DNA of 64,000 nt from Micromonospora pallida (GTDB lineage: Bacteria; Actinomycetota; Actinomycetes; Mycobacteriales; Micromonosporaceae), in contig NZ_FMHW01000002.1 of the NCBI RefSeq assembly GCF_900090325.1, forward strand, positions 2,542,001 to 2,606,000. Reading direction: 5' to 3'. The notes under the pieces are model-generated. The model saw nothing but the letters and a program-made list of their open reading frames with translations. It had not been told where the DNA came from and did no database searches. The position numbers were made by a program, and so were the translations under genes. Shown here piece after piece: positions 40,701-52,700 of this stretch. Numbering within the stretch: the stretch's first letter is position 1; the number at the start of each line of letters is the position of its first letter.

Positions 40701-43700
40701 AGCACCATCTTGATCACGCCGGCGACGCCGGCCGCCGCCTGGGCGTGGCCGATGTTCGACTTCACCGACCCCAACCACAGCGGCCGGTCCTGCGGCCGGC
40801 CCTGCCCGTACGTGGCCAGCAGCGCCTGCGCCTCGATCGGGTCGCCCAGGGCGGTGCCGGTGCCGTGCGCCTCGACGGCGTCCACGTCGGTCGTGGCGAG
40901 CCGGGCGTTGGCGAGGGCCTGCCGGATCACCCGCTGCTGGGCGGGGCCGTTCGGCGCGGTCAGGCCGCTGCTGGCGCCGTCCTGGTTGATCGCGCTGCCG
41001 CGCACGACGGCGAGGACGCGGTGGCCGTTGCGTTGCGCGTCGGAGAGGCGCTCCAGCAGGAGCATGCCGACGCCTTCGGCGAAGCCGGTGCCGTCGGCGC
41101 CCGCGCCGAACGCCTTGCACCGCCCGTCGGGCGACAGGCCGCGCTGCCGGGAGAACTCGGTGAGCATGCCGGGGGTGGACATGACGCTCACCCCGCCGGC
41201 GAGCGCGAGCCGGCACTCGTCCTGCCGCAGCGCCTGGGTGGCCAGGTGCACCGCCACCAGCGACGACGAGCAGGCGGTGTCGACGGTGACGGCGGGACCC
41301 TCGAGACCGAACAGGTACGAAATCCGGCCCGAGGCGACGCTGCCGGCGCTGCCGTTGCCGACGTGGCCGCCCAGTTCGTCGTCGGTGCCGGCGGCCTGGG
41401 AGGCGTAGTCGTGGTAGATGAGCCCGACGTAGACGCCGGTGCTGCTGCCCCGCGCCGTGTGGGGATCGATCCCGGCCCGTTCGAATGCCTCCCAGGACGT
41501 CTCCAGCAGCAGCCGCTGCTGCGGGTCCATGGCGAGGGCCTCGCGGGGGGAGATCCCGAAGAAGGCGGCGTCGAACTGTGCGGCGTCGTGGAGGAAACCG
41601 CCCTGGCGCGGTACGGAGGTGTCGTCCTCGCCGCCGGCGCGCAGGTCGTCCAGGTTCCAGCCCCGGTCGGTGGGGAAGGGCGAGATGACGTCGGCGCCAG
41701 CGGTGACCACGTCCCAGAGCTGCTCGGGGGTCTGCACGTCGCCGGGGAACCGGCAGGCCATGCCGATGATGGCGATCGGCTCGTCGAGGGCGGCGGCGGT
41801 GCCGACCGCGGCGGGCCGGTCCACGGCCGCCGCGCCGCCGAGTTCCTTGTCGAGGAACTCGGCGAGCACCGCCGGGGTGGGGTAGTCGAACGCCACGGTC
41901 GCGGGCAGCCGCAACCCGGTCGCGGCGGAAAGCCGGTTGCGCAGTTCCACCGAGGTGAGCGAGTCGAAGCCCAGTTCCTTGAAGGCGCGCTGGGCGTCGA
42001 CGCTCTCCGCCGAGCGGTGCCCGAGCACGGCCGCCACGCTGGCGGCCACCAGGTCGAGCAGGTGCCCGCGCCGCTCCGCCGGGCTGAGCATCGCCAGCCG
42101 GTCCCGCACCGACGCGGTGTCCGCCAAGCCGCGGCCCACCGCGCGCCGGACCGGGCCGGTGGTCCGGACCACGTCACGCAGCAGGCTGGGCACGCTCTGG
42201 CCGGTCGGCCGCGATGCCGCCGGCGGCAGGTTCATGAGGACGAGGTGCGCGTTGCCGCGCTGCCGCGCCAGCTCGTAGAGCGCCACGCCCTGCCGGTCGG
42301 TCAGCGGGGCGCTGGTGGCGCGGATCGCCTTGCGGTGTTCGGTGCCGCTCAGGTGGGCCGTCATGGCGCTGCTGGTGGCCCACATGCCCCAGGCGAGGCT
42401 GGTGGCGGGCAGGCCCTGCTGGTGGCGGTGCCGGGCGAGGGCGTCGAGGAACGCGTTGGCCGCCGCGTAGTTGCCCTGCCCCGGAGAGCCGAGGGTGGCC
42501 GCCACCGAGGAGAACAGCACGAACGCGGACAGGTCCAGGTGCCGGGTGGCCTCGTGCAGCGCCCAGCCGGCGTCCACCTTCGGCGCCAGCACCGTACGGA
42601 GGGCCTGCTCGTCGAGCGAGCCGATGGTCGCGTCGGCGATCACCCCGGCGGTGTGAATCACCGCAGTCAGCGGGTGCGCCGGTTCCACCAGTTCCAGCAG
42701 CCGGGTCACCTGCGCGGGGTCGGCCACGTCGGCGGTGCCGACGGTGACCCGGGCGCCCGCGCGGGTCAGCTCCTCGACCAGGTCCCGGTACCGCTCCGGG
42801 CCGCGCCGGGAGGCCAGCAGCAGGTGCCGCGCCTGGCCGGTGGTGACGAGGTGCCGGGCGAATACGCCGGCGAGGGCGCCGCCGGCGCCGGTGATCAGCA
42901 CAGTGCCGTCCGGGTCGGCGGGCGCGGGCACCCGCAGGACGACCTTGCCGATGTGCCGGGCCTGGCTGATGTGCCGCAGCGCCTGCCGGGCCTGCCGCAC
43001 GTCCCACGCCCGCACGGGCAGCGGCCGCAGCGCGCCCTGTTGGAAGAGGGCGAGGACCTCGGTGAGCATCTCGCCGATGCGCCGGTGTCCGGCCTCGTTC
43101 AGGTCGAACGCCCGGTACGTCACGCCCGGGTGGTCGGCGGCGACCATGCCCGGGTCGCGCAGGTCGGCCTTGCCCATCTCCACAAACCGGCCACCACGCG
43201 GCAGCAGCCGCAACGACGCGTCGACGAACTCCCCCGCCAACGCGTCCAACACCACGTCCACCCCGGCACCACCAGTCACCAAGGAGAAGGACCGCTCGAA
43301 CTCGGTCGTACGCGACGACGCGATCCGCTCCTCAGCCACCCCCAGCCCACGCAACACGCCCCACTTACCGGGGCTGGCCGTGGCGTACACCGTCGCGCCC
43401 CAATGCCGGGCGAGCTGGATCGCGGCCATACCGACACCGCCCGCGCCGTTGTGGATCAGCACCGACTCGCCGGCCCGCAGACCGGCCAGGTCACGCAGGG
43501 CGTAGTACGCCGTCAGGAAGACCACCGGCACGGACGCGGCCTGCGCGAAGGACCAGCCGGCGGGGATCTTCGCGACGAGGTCGCGGGTGGCGATCACCTC
43601 GGGGGCGAAGGCGGGCTCGAACATGCCGAGCACCCGGTCGCCGGGCGCCAGGTCGGTCACGCCGGGGCCGACCTCGACCACCACGCCCGCGCCCTCGCTG

Positions 43701-46700
43701 CCCATCACCGCCGCCGGATCCGGATACATCCCCAGGCCGATCAGCACGTCCCGGAAGTTGACCCCCGCCGCGCGCACGGCGATGCGCACCTGACCCGCGT
43801 CCAGAGCCACGGCCGAGGCGGGCACCATGCCGATGCCGTCCAGGGTGCCGGGGCTCACCGCCCCGACCCGCCACAGTCCGGCCGGCGGAACGAGTTCCTC
43901 GGCGGCCGGGCCGGCGGGCCGGCCCAGGCGGGGGGTACGCACCTCGTCGCCGCGTACGGCCACCTGGCCGCCGGTCGTCGACGGATCCTCGGCCACGGCG
44001 GCCAGCAGGGCGAGGGTGGCCGGGGTGAGTTCGCCGTCGACGTCGGCGAGGACGATCCGTCCCGGGTGCTCGGACTGCGCGGAGCGCAGCAGGCCCCAGA
44101 CCGCCGCGCCGGGCAGGTCCCGCAACACGTCGGCCGGGGTGGCGACCACGGCGCCGCGGGTCAGCACCACCAACGGCGTGTCGGCCAGGGCCTCGCTGTC
44201 CAGCCAGGACCGCACCACGGCCAGCACCCGGGCGGTGACCGCACGGACGAGGTGGGACAGGTCGCCCTCCGGCGTACCGGCGTGCACCGGGAGGACCAGC
44301 GCGCGGGGCGCCTCGGCCGACCCGGCCGAGACCGCCGCCGTCAACTCCTCGACGGTCGGGAACACCGGCATGGCCAGGCCCTCCGGCGGGTTCCCGTCGC
44401 CGAGCAGCGCCCAGCCGGAGACGTCCCGCGCCGGGGTGACCGGCTCAGGCTGCCACGTCACCTCGAACAGCGACCGCTCCGCGGTCTCCGCACCGGCGGC
44501 ATCGGTCATCTCCCGCAGGGCGAGCGACTCCACGGACACCACCGGCGCGCCGGACTCGTCGCCGGCCACCAGCCGCACGCGCGAGCCTGCTCGGATCAGC
44601 CGCACCCGCAGCGTCCTGGCGCCGGACGCATGCACCTGCACGCCCTCGAACACGAACGGCACGCGCGGTCCGCCGGACCGCTCGGTCAGCAGCAGCCCGA
44701 CGGGGTGCAGCGCGGCGTCCAGCAGTGCCGGGTGCACGGCGAAGCTGGCGGCGTCGGTGGCCGCCTCGTCCGGCAGGGCGACCTCGGCGTACGCCTCTTC
44801 GCCGGCGGTCCACAGTCGGCGCAGGCCCCGGAACGCCGGCCCGTAAGCCAGGCCGCGCTCCGCCAGCGCCGGGTACCAGCCGGCGAGGTCCACCTCGGTT
44901 GCCCCGGCCGGCGGCCAGGGGCCCACGGCCGGCTCGTCGGCGGCCTGTTCCAGCAGTCCGTCGGCGTGCCGCATCCACGCGGCGTCCGGGTCGCCGTCGG
45001 GCTGCGAGTGCACCGCCACGGGCCGAGCGCCGGAACCGTCGGCCGTGCCGACGCGCACCTGCACGCGGACCGCGCCCGTCGCCGGCAGCACCAGCGGCGC
45101 GGCGATGGTCAGTTCGCGCACCCGCGACGCGCCCACCTCGTCGCCGCCGCGCACCGCGAGTTCGACCAGGGCGGTGCCCGGCAGAACCACCGCGCCTCCG
45201 ACCACGTGGTCCGCCAGCCAGGGGTGCGTCGACACCGACAGCCGGCCGGTCAGCACCACCTCGTCGTCACCCGCGAGCCGCACCGCCGCACCGAGCAGCC
45301 CGTGCCCCGCCACGCCCAGGCCAGCGCCCGACACGTCGCCGGTCGCCGACCGGTCGACCGCCGGCCAGAAGCGGTCCCGCTGGAAGGCGTACGTGGGCAG
45401 GTCGACGGGGGCGGCGCCGCAGCCGGCGAACACCCTCGCCCAGTCCACCGGCACACCGGCGACGTGCAGGTCGCCGACGTTGGCCAGCAGCTGACGCGGC
45501 CCGTGCTCGTCGCGGCGCAGCGAACCCGCGACCACGCCCGCGTCGCCGGCGCCGGCGGCCCGGTCGAGCGCGTCCTGGACGGCCACCTTCAGCACGGGGT
45601 GCGGGCTGACCTCGACGAAGACCCGGAAGCCCCCGTCGACCAGCCGGTCCACCACGGGCCCGAGCCGGACCGGTTCCCGCAGGTTGCGGTACCAGTACTC
45701 CGCGTCGAGCTCGGCGGTGTCGACGAGCTCGCCGGTGACGGTGGAGTGGAAGGCCACCGTGGTGGACCGCGGCTCGACCGTGCCGAGCCCGGCCATCACC
45801 TCGTCGCGGACCGCGTCGACGTGGCCGCAGTGCGACGCGTAGTCGACGGCGACCTGCCGGGCCCGGATGTCCCGCTCGGCGCAGTGCGCGAGCAGCGCGG
45901 TGACCGACGCCGAGTCGCCGGAGACCACGGTCACGGCGGCGCCGTTGACGGCGGCGACGGAGAGACTTCCCTGCCACGGCGCGATCAGCTGCTCGGTGTC
46001 GGCGGCCGAGAGCGGGACGGAGACCATGCCGCCCAGGCCCACGATCGCCAGCAGGCCGCGGCTACGCGCCACGACGAGCCGCACCGCGTCCGCGAGGGTC
46101 AGCGCGCCGGCGACGCAGGCCGCGGCGATCTCGCCCTGCGAGTGCCCGACGACGGCGGCCGGCTCGACGCCGCACGACCGCCAGAGCTGCGCGAGGGACA
46201 CCATGACGGAGAAGAGCACGGGCTGGACCACGTCGACCCGGTCCAGCGGTGGCGCGCCGGGCGCCTCCCGGAGCACGTCCTCCAGGGACCAGTCCACGTG
46301 GCGGGACAGCTCGTCCGCGCACTGCCGCATCCGCTGCGCGAAGACCGGGGAGGTGTCCAGCAGGTCCAACGCCATGCCCGCCCACTGCGAGCCCTGGCCC
46401 GGGAAGACGAAGACGACCTTCGGCGTCGCGTCGGTGCCGGTCGGCGCGTCGGCGGCGGCGGCGAGCGCGGACAGGCGGGCGATCGCGTCGTCCCGGCCGC
46501 CGGCCACGGCGACCACTCGGTACGCGAGGTGGGCCCGCCGGGTGGCCAGGGAGAACCCGAGGTCGCTCAGGTCCAGGTCGGCGTCGGCGGCGAGGCGCTC
46601 GCCGAGGCGGGTGGCCTGCTCGCGCAGGGCGCGGGGGCTGCGGCCGGACACCAGCAGCGGCACGGCGGCGGGCCCGACCAGGCCGGGCAGGTCCTCCGCC

Positions 46701-49700
46701 GGCGGGGGCGTCGCCGGGACGTCCTCGTCCGGCACCTGTTCGATGATGGTGTGCGCATTGGTGCCGCTGATGCCGAACGACGACACCGCCGCGCGGCGGG
46801 GCCGGTCCCCGGCCGGCCACGGCCGCGCCTCGGTGAGCAGGGCGACCGCCCCGGCGCTCCAGTCGACGTGTGGCGACGGCTCGTCCACGTGCAGGGTGGG
46901 CGGCAGCATTCCGTGCCGCATCGCCAGCACCATCTTGATCACACCGGCGACGCCCGCCGCTGCCTGGGCGTGGCCGATGTTCGACTTGATCGACCCGAGC
47001 CAGAGCGGCTCCCCGCCGTTGCGGTCCTGCCCGTAGGTGGCCAGCAGTGCCTGGGCCTCGATCGGGTCGCCGAGGACGGTGCCGGTGCCGTGCGCCTCGA
47101 CGGCGTCCACGTCGGCCGTGGTCAGCCGGGCGTTGGCGAGCGCCTGCCGGATCACCCGCTGCTGCGCCGGCCCGTTCGGGGCGGTCAGCCCGTTGGACGC
47201 GCCGTCCTGGTTGATCGCGGATCCGCGCACGACGGCGAGGACGCGGTGGCCGTTGCGCCGGGCGTCGGAGAGACGCTCCACCAGCAGCATCCCCACGCCC
47301 TCGGACCAGCCGGTGCCGTCCGCGGCGGTGGCGAACGCCTTGCACCGCCCGTCCGGGGCCAGCCCGCCCTGGCGGGAAAACTCGGAGAACATGCCGGGCT
47401 GCGCCATCAGCGCCACCCCGCCGGCCAGGGCCAGGTCGCACTCCCCACCGCGCAGCGCCTGGGCGGCGAGGTGCAGCGCGACCAGGGACGAGGAGCAGGC
47501 GGTGTCGACGGTGACCGCCGGGCCTTCGAGGCCGAACGTGTAGGCGACCCGCCCGGAGGTGACGCTGCCCGCCGTCCCGGTCAGCAGATGCCCCTCGAGG
47601 CCGTCCAGGTCGTCCCGGCCGCTGCTGGCGTAGCCGGAGGAGGCGGCTCCGACGAAGACGCCCGTGGCGGTGCCGGTGACCGCGGTGGGGTCGATGCCGG
47701 CGTACTCGAAGCTCTCCCAGGCGGTCTCCAGCAGGAGCCGCTGCTGCGGGTCCATGGCGAGGGCCTCGCGCGGGCTGATGTTGAAGAAGCCGGCGTCGAA
47801 GTCGGCCGCGTCGTAGAGGAAACCGCCCTGGTCGGTGACGGTGCCGCCGGCCTGGTCGCCGTCCGTGCCGTACAGCCGGTCGAGGTCCCAGCCCCGGTCG
47901 CTGGGGAACCCGCCGATCGCGTCGGACCCGGAGGTGACGAGCTGCCACAGCTGCTCGGGGTGGCGACACCGCCCGGGTAGCGGCAGGCCATGCCGATGAT
48001 GGCGATCGGTTCGTCGGCGTCGGCGGTGACGACGGTACGCACGGTCGGGCCGGTGCCGGTGGCGTGGCCGAGCTGCTGGAACAGGTGGTCGGCCAGTCGG
48101 GCCGGGGTGGGGTGGTCGAAGGCCAGCGTCGCGGACAGCCGCAGCCCGGTCGCCGCGCCCAGCCGGTTGCGCAGTTCCACCGAGGTCAGCGAGTCGAAGC
48201 CGAGGTCCTTGAAGGCCCGGGCTGCGGGGACCGCCTGCGCCGAGGAGTGGCCCAGCACGGTCGCGGCCTGGCCGCAGACCAGGTCGACCAGCGCCTGGCG
48301 GGCGTCCGCCTCGGACAGGCCGCCGAGCCGGTCCCGCCAGGACGCCCCGGCGGTCGGCTGGTCGGCGGCCGTGCGGCGCCGTCCGGTGCCGCGCAGCAGG
48401 TGCCGCATCAGCGGCGGCACGTGGCTCGCCTCGCCGGTGACCTGGAGCCGGGCCGCGACGACGACCGACGAGACTGCCGGCAGGGCGGCGTCGAGGAGCT
48501 CGGCGCCCTCGGCCGGTGAGAGGCCGTTCATCCCGACCCGCCGCAGCCGCTGCTGGTCGTCCCCGTCGAGGTGCGCGGTCATCGCGCTGGCGGTGGCCCA
48601 CATGCCCCAGGCGAGGCTGGTGGCGGGCAGGCCCTGCTGGTGGCGGTGCCGGGCGAGGGCGTCGAGGAACGCGTTGGCCGCCGCGTAGTTGCCCTGCCCC
48701 GGAGAGCCGAGGGTGGCCGCCACCGAGGAGAACAGCACGAACGCGGACAGGTCCAGGTGCCGGGTGGCCTCGTGCAGCGCCCAGCCGGCGTCCACCTTCG
48801 GCGCCAGCACCGTACGGAGGGCCGGCTCGTCGAGCGAGCCGATGGTCGCGTCGGCGAGGATCCCGGCGGTGTGGATCACCGCGGTCAGCGGGTGCGCCGG
48901 GTCGACCCCGGCGATCAGCTCGGCGACCTGCGCGGGGTCGCTGACATCGACCGCCACGGCGGTGACGTCGGCGCCTGCGTCGGTCAGGTCCCGGACCAGG
49001 GTGGCGTAGTCGTCACCACCGGCCCGGTCGGGGTGGCGGCGGGAGGCCAGCAGCAGGTGCCGCGCCTGGCCGGTGGTGACGAGGTGCCGGGCGACCACGC
49101 CGGCCAGGGTCCCGGCTGCGCCGGTGACCAGCACGGTGCCCTCGGGGTCCACCGGGGCGGGGATGCGGAGCACCACCTTGCCGACGTGCCGGGCCTGGCT
49201 GACGTACCGCAGCGCCTGCCGGGCCTGCCGCACGTCCCACGCCCGCACGGGCAGCGGCCGCAGCGCACCCTGCGCGAACAGCGCCAGGATCTCGGCCAGC
49301 ATCTCGCCGATCCGGGTGCTGCCCGCCTCGTTCAGGTCGAACGCGCGGTACGTCACGCCCGGGTGGTCGGCGGCGACCATGCCCGGGTCGCGCAGGTCGG
49401 CCTTGCCCATCTCCACAAACCGGCCACCACGCGGCAGCAGCCGCAACGACGCGTCAACGAACTCCCCCGCCAACGCGTCCAACACCACGTCCACCCCGGC
49501 ACCACCAGTCACCAAGGAGAAGGACCGCTCGAACTCGGTCGTACGCGACGACGCGATCCGCTCCTCAGCCACCCCCAGCCCACGCAACACGCCCCACTTA
49601 CCGGGGCTGGCCGTGGCGTACACCGTCGCGCCCCAATGCCGGGCGAGCTGGATCGCGGCCATACCGACGCCACCCGCACCATTGTGGATCAACACCGACT

Positions 49701-52700
49701 CGCCGGCCCGCAGACCGGCCAGGTCACGCAGCGCGTAGTACGCCGTCAGGAAGACCACCGGCACGGACGCGGCCTGCGCGAAGGACCAACCGGCGGGCAT
49801 CTTCGCAATGCGCTCCCGCGCGGCGACCGCCTGCGGGCCGAACCCGTACTCGAACATGCCGAGCACCCGGTCGCCGGGCGCCAGGTCGGTCACGCCGGGG
49901 CCGACCTCGACCACCACGCCCGCGCCCTCGCTGCCCATCACCGCCGCCGGATCCGGATACATCCCCAGGCCGATCAGCACGTCCCGGAAGTTGACCCCCG
50001 CCGCGCGCACGGCGATGCGCACCTGACCCGCGTCCAGAGCCACGGCCGAGGCGGGCACCATGCCGATGCCGTCCAGGGTGCCCGGGGCGACGGCGGCCAG
50101 GTGCCACGGCCCGGTCGCCGGCGGCGTCAGCTCATCGCCCGCCGGCCGCACCAGCCTCGGCACGAGGGTCCGGTCGCCGCGCAGGGCGAGCTGCCCGCCG
50201 GAGACCGACGGGTCGACCGCCGCCCCGGCCAGCACGGCGAGGACGGTCCGGTCCAGCTCGCCGTCGACGTCGGCGAGGACGATCCGTCCCGGGTGCTCGG
50301 ACTGCGCGGAGCGCAGCAGGCCCCAGACCGCCGCGCCGGCCAGGTCGGTGACCTGGTCGTCGTCCCCGGCGGCCACCGCGCCCCGGGTCACCACAACCAG
50401 CTTCGCGTCCGCCACCTCGTCGGCGGCGAGCCAGGACCGCAGCACCCCCAGGACGCCGGTGGTGACCGCCCGCACGGCGTCCGGCACGGCGATGCCGGGG
50501 TCGCCGGCCGGCACCGCCAGCAGCACCTGCCGGGCCGGGTGGTCGCTCGCCGCCAGCGCCGCCACATCGGCGTGGACCGGCAGCTCCGGCAGCGCGGCCG
50601 GGGCCGACCGGCCCAGCACCGCCCACCCCGGGAGGTCGTCGACTCCGACGACGCGGTCGGCCTGCCACGCCACGTCGAACAGCGACCGGGCGGCGGCGCC
50701 GTGCGACGTCACCGCGGTCATCTCCCGCAGCACCAGGGAGTCGATCGACACCACCGGCGTGCCCGCGCCGTCGCAGGCGACCAGCCGCACCCCGGAACCG
50801 TCGCGGGTCAGCCGCACCCGCAGTGCCCGGGCGCCCGAGGCGTGCACCTGCACGCCCTCGAACGCGAACGGCACCCGCGGCCCGCCCGACGACTCCCCGG
50901 CGAACAGCAGCGCCACCGGGTGCAGCGCGGCGTCCAGCAGTGCCGGGTGCACCCCGAACGCGCTGCTCTCGTCGGCCGTCTCGTCGGGCAACGCCACCTC
51001 GGCGTACACCTCGCCGTCGGTCGACCAGACCCGCCGCACGCCCTGGAACACGGGCCCGTACGACAGGCCGTGCTCCGCCAGCCTCGGGTACCACCCGGCC
51101 AGGTCCACCTCGGTCGCGTCCGCCGGCGGCCACGCCCCGACGGTCGGCTCGTCGGCCGACGTCGGCTCCAGCACACCGTCGGCGTGCCGCACCCACTCGG
51201 TGTCGCCGTCCTCCTCGGGCTGGGAGTGGACGGCGACCGACCGGGCGCCGGAGTCGTCGGCCGCGCCGACGCGCACCTGCACGCGGACCGCGCCGGACGC
51301 CGGCAGCACCAGCGGCGCGGCGACGGTCAGCTCGCCGACCCGGGACGCGCCCACCTCGTCGCCGGCACGTACGGCCAACTCCACCAGCGCCGTGCCCGGC
51401 ACCACCACGTCGCCGGACACGACGTGGTCCGTCAGCCACGGGTGCGTCGACGCCGACAGCCGGCCGGTCAGCACCACCTCGTCGTCACCGGCGAGCCGCA
51501 CCGCCGCACCGAGCAGCGGATGCCCCGCCACGCCCAGGCCGGCGCCCGACACGTCGCCGACCCGCCACGGCACCACCGTGGGCCAGAACCGCTCCCGCTG
51601 GAAGGCGTACGTGGGCAGCTCGACCCGCCGCGCGCCGGTGTCGGCGAACCACTGCTGCCAGGTCACCGGAAGTCCGTGCACGTGCAGCTCGGCCAGCGCC
51701 GCCAGGAGCGCCTGCGCCTCCGGCCGGTCCCGGCGCTGGGCGGCGACGGCCAGCACGTCGTCGTCGGGCAGGATGTCCGCCGCCATCGCGGTCAGCACGC
51801 TCTGCGGGCCGATCTCCAGGAACGTGTCCACCCCGGCGTCCCGCAGGGCCCCGATCCCGTCGGCGTAGCGCACCGCCTCCCGGACGTGCCGCACCCAGTA
51901 CTCCGGGGTGCGGATCTCCTCGGCGTCGGCGAGCGCCCCGGTCAGGTTCGACACGATCGGCAGCGCGGGTGCGGCGAAGGCCAACCGCTCGACGAGGCCA
52001 CGGAAGCGCTCCAGGACCGGCTGCATCAGCGGGCTGTGGAACGCGTGACTCACCGTCAACCGGCGGGTACGCACACCCCGGTCCCGCCAGACCCGCTCCA
52101 CCTCGTCCAGCGCCTCGACGGCGCCGGACACGACCACGGAGGTCGGCCCGTTCACCGCGGCGATGCCGACCCGGTCGGTCAGGCCGGCGATGGACTCCGC
52201 CACCGCCGCCTCGTCCGCCCCGACGGCGAGCATCCCGCCGCCGGCCGGCAGTGCCTGCATCAACCGGCCCCGCGCCGCCACCAGCAGACAGGCGTCCTGG
52301 AGGGACAGCACCCCGGCCACGTGCGCCGCAGCGATCTCGCCGATCGAGTGCCCGCCCACGAAGTCAGGCACGACGCCGAACGACTCGACGAGGCGGAACA
52401 GCGCCACCTCGACGGCGAACAGCCCGGCCTGGGTGAACGCCGTCTGGTCCAGCAGTTCCGCCTCGGCGGAGCCCTCATCCGCGAACAGCACCTCACGCAA
52501 CGGGCGCGGCAGCACCCGGTCCAGATGCCCGCACGCCTCGTCCAGGGCGGCGGCGAAGACGGGGAACGTCCCGTACAGCTCCCGGCCCATGCCGGCGCGC
52601 TGCGCGCCCTGGCCCGAGAAGAGCACCGCCAGCGGACCCCGGTTCCCGGCCTGGCCCGTGGCCACCGTGCCCGACGGCTCTCCCGCCGCCAGGGCCCCCA

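Larger units (their letters stand above)
41835..48012 (-). other. PKS module: KS-AT(methylmalonyl)-DH-ER-KR-ACP, frameshift at its start
   Basis: Second module of the four-module protein and the only branched extender in the window. KS about 48012-46750 (frame change at 47957-47960; DTACSSS, HGTGT and NIGH all intact after it). AT has GQGSQWAGM near 46395, GHSQGE near 46137 and YASH near 45837, the methylmalonyl signature. DH HGLLGA near 45300, His in DHVVGG near 45206, Asp near 44720. ER about 43890-42930 with [11 protein letters not shown] near 43440 and the Tyr of LTAYYAL, which in studied ERs goes with a 2S methyl. KR with SSVAA near 42508 and YAAAN; the LDD position reads IAD. ACP GFDSL near 41966. 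Full reduction with an alpha-methyl is predicted. Confidence 0.86.

Noticed and set aside
43200..43500. Separate crotonyl-CoA reductase or zinc alcohol dehydrogenase gene suggested by the GAGGVGMAA motif
   Set aside because: It is the in-frame ER domain of a PKS module, flanked by DH and KR in the same reading frame.
47957..47960. Programmed frameshift as the explanation of the frame change
   Set aside because: A run of four C on the coding strand with no evident stimulatory structure or slippery heptamer, inside a conserved KS motif, is better explained by a lost base. I cannot exclude it without reads.
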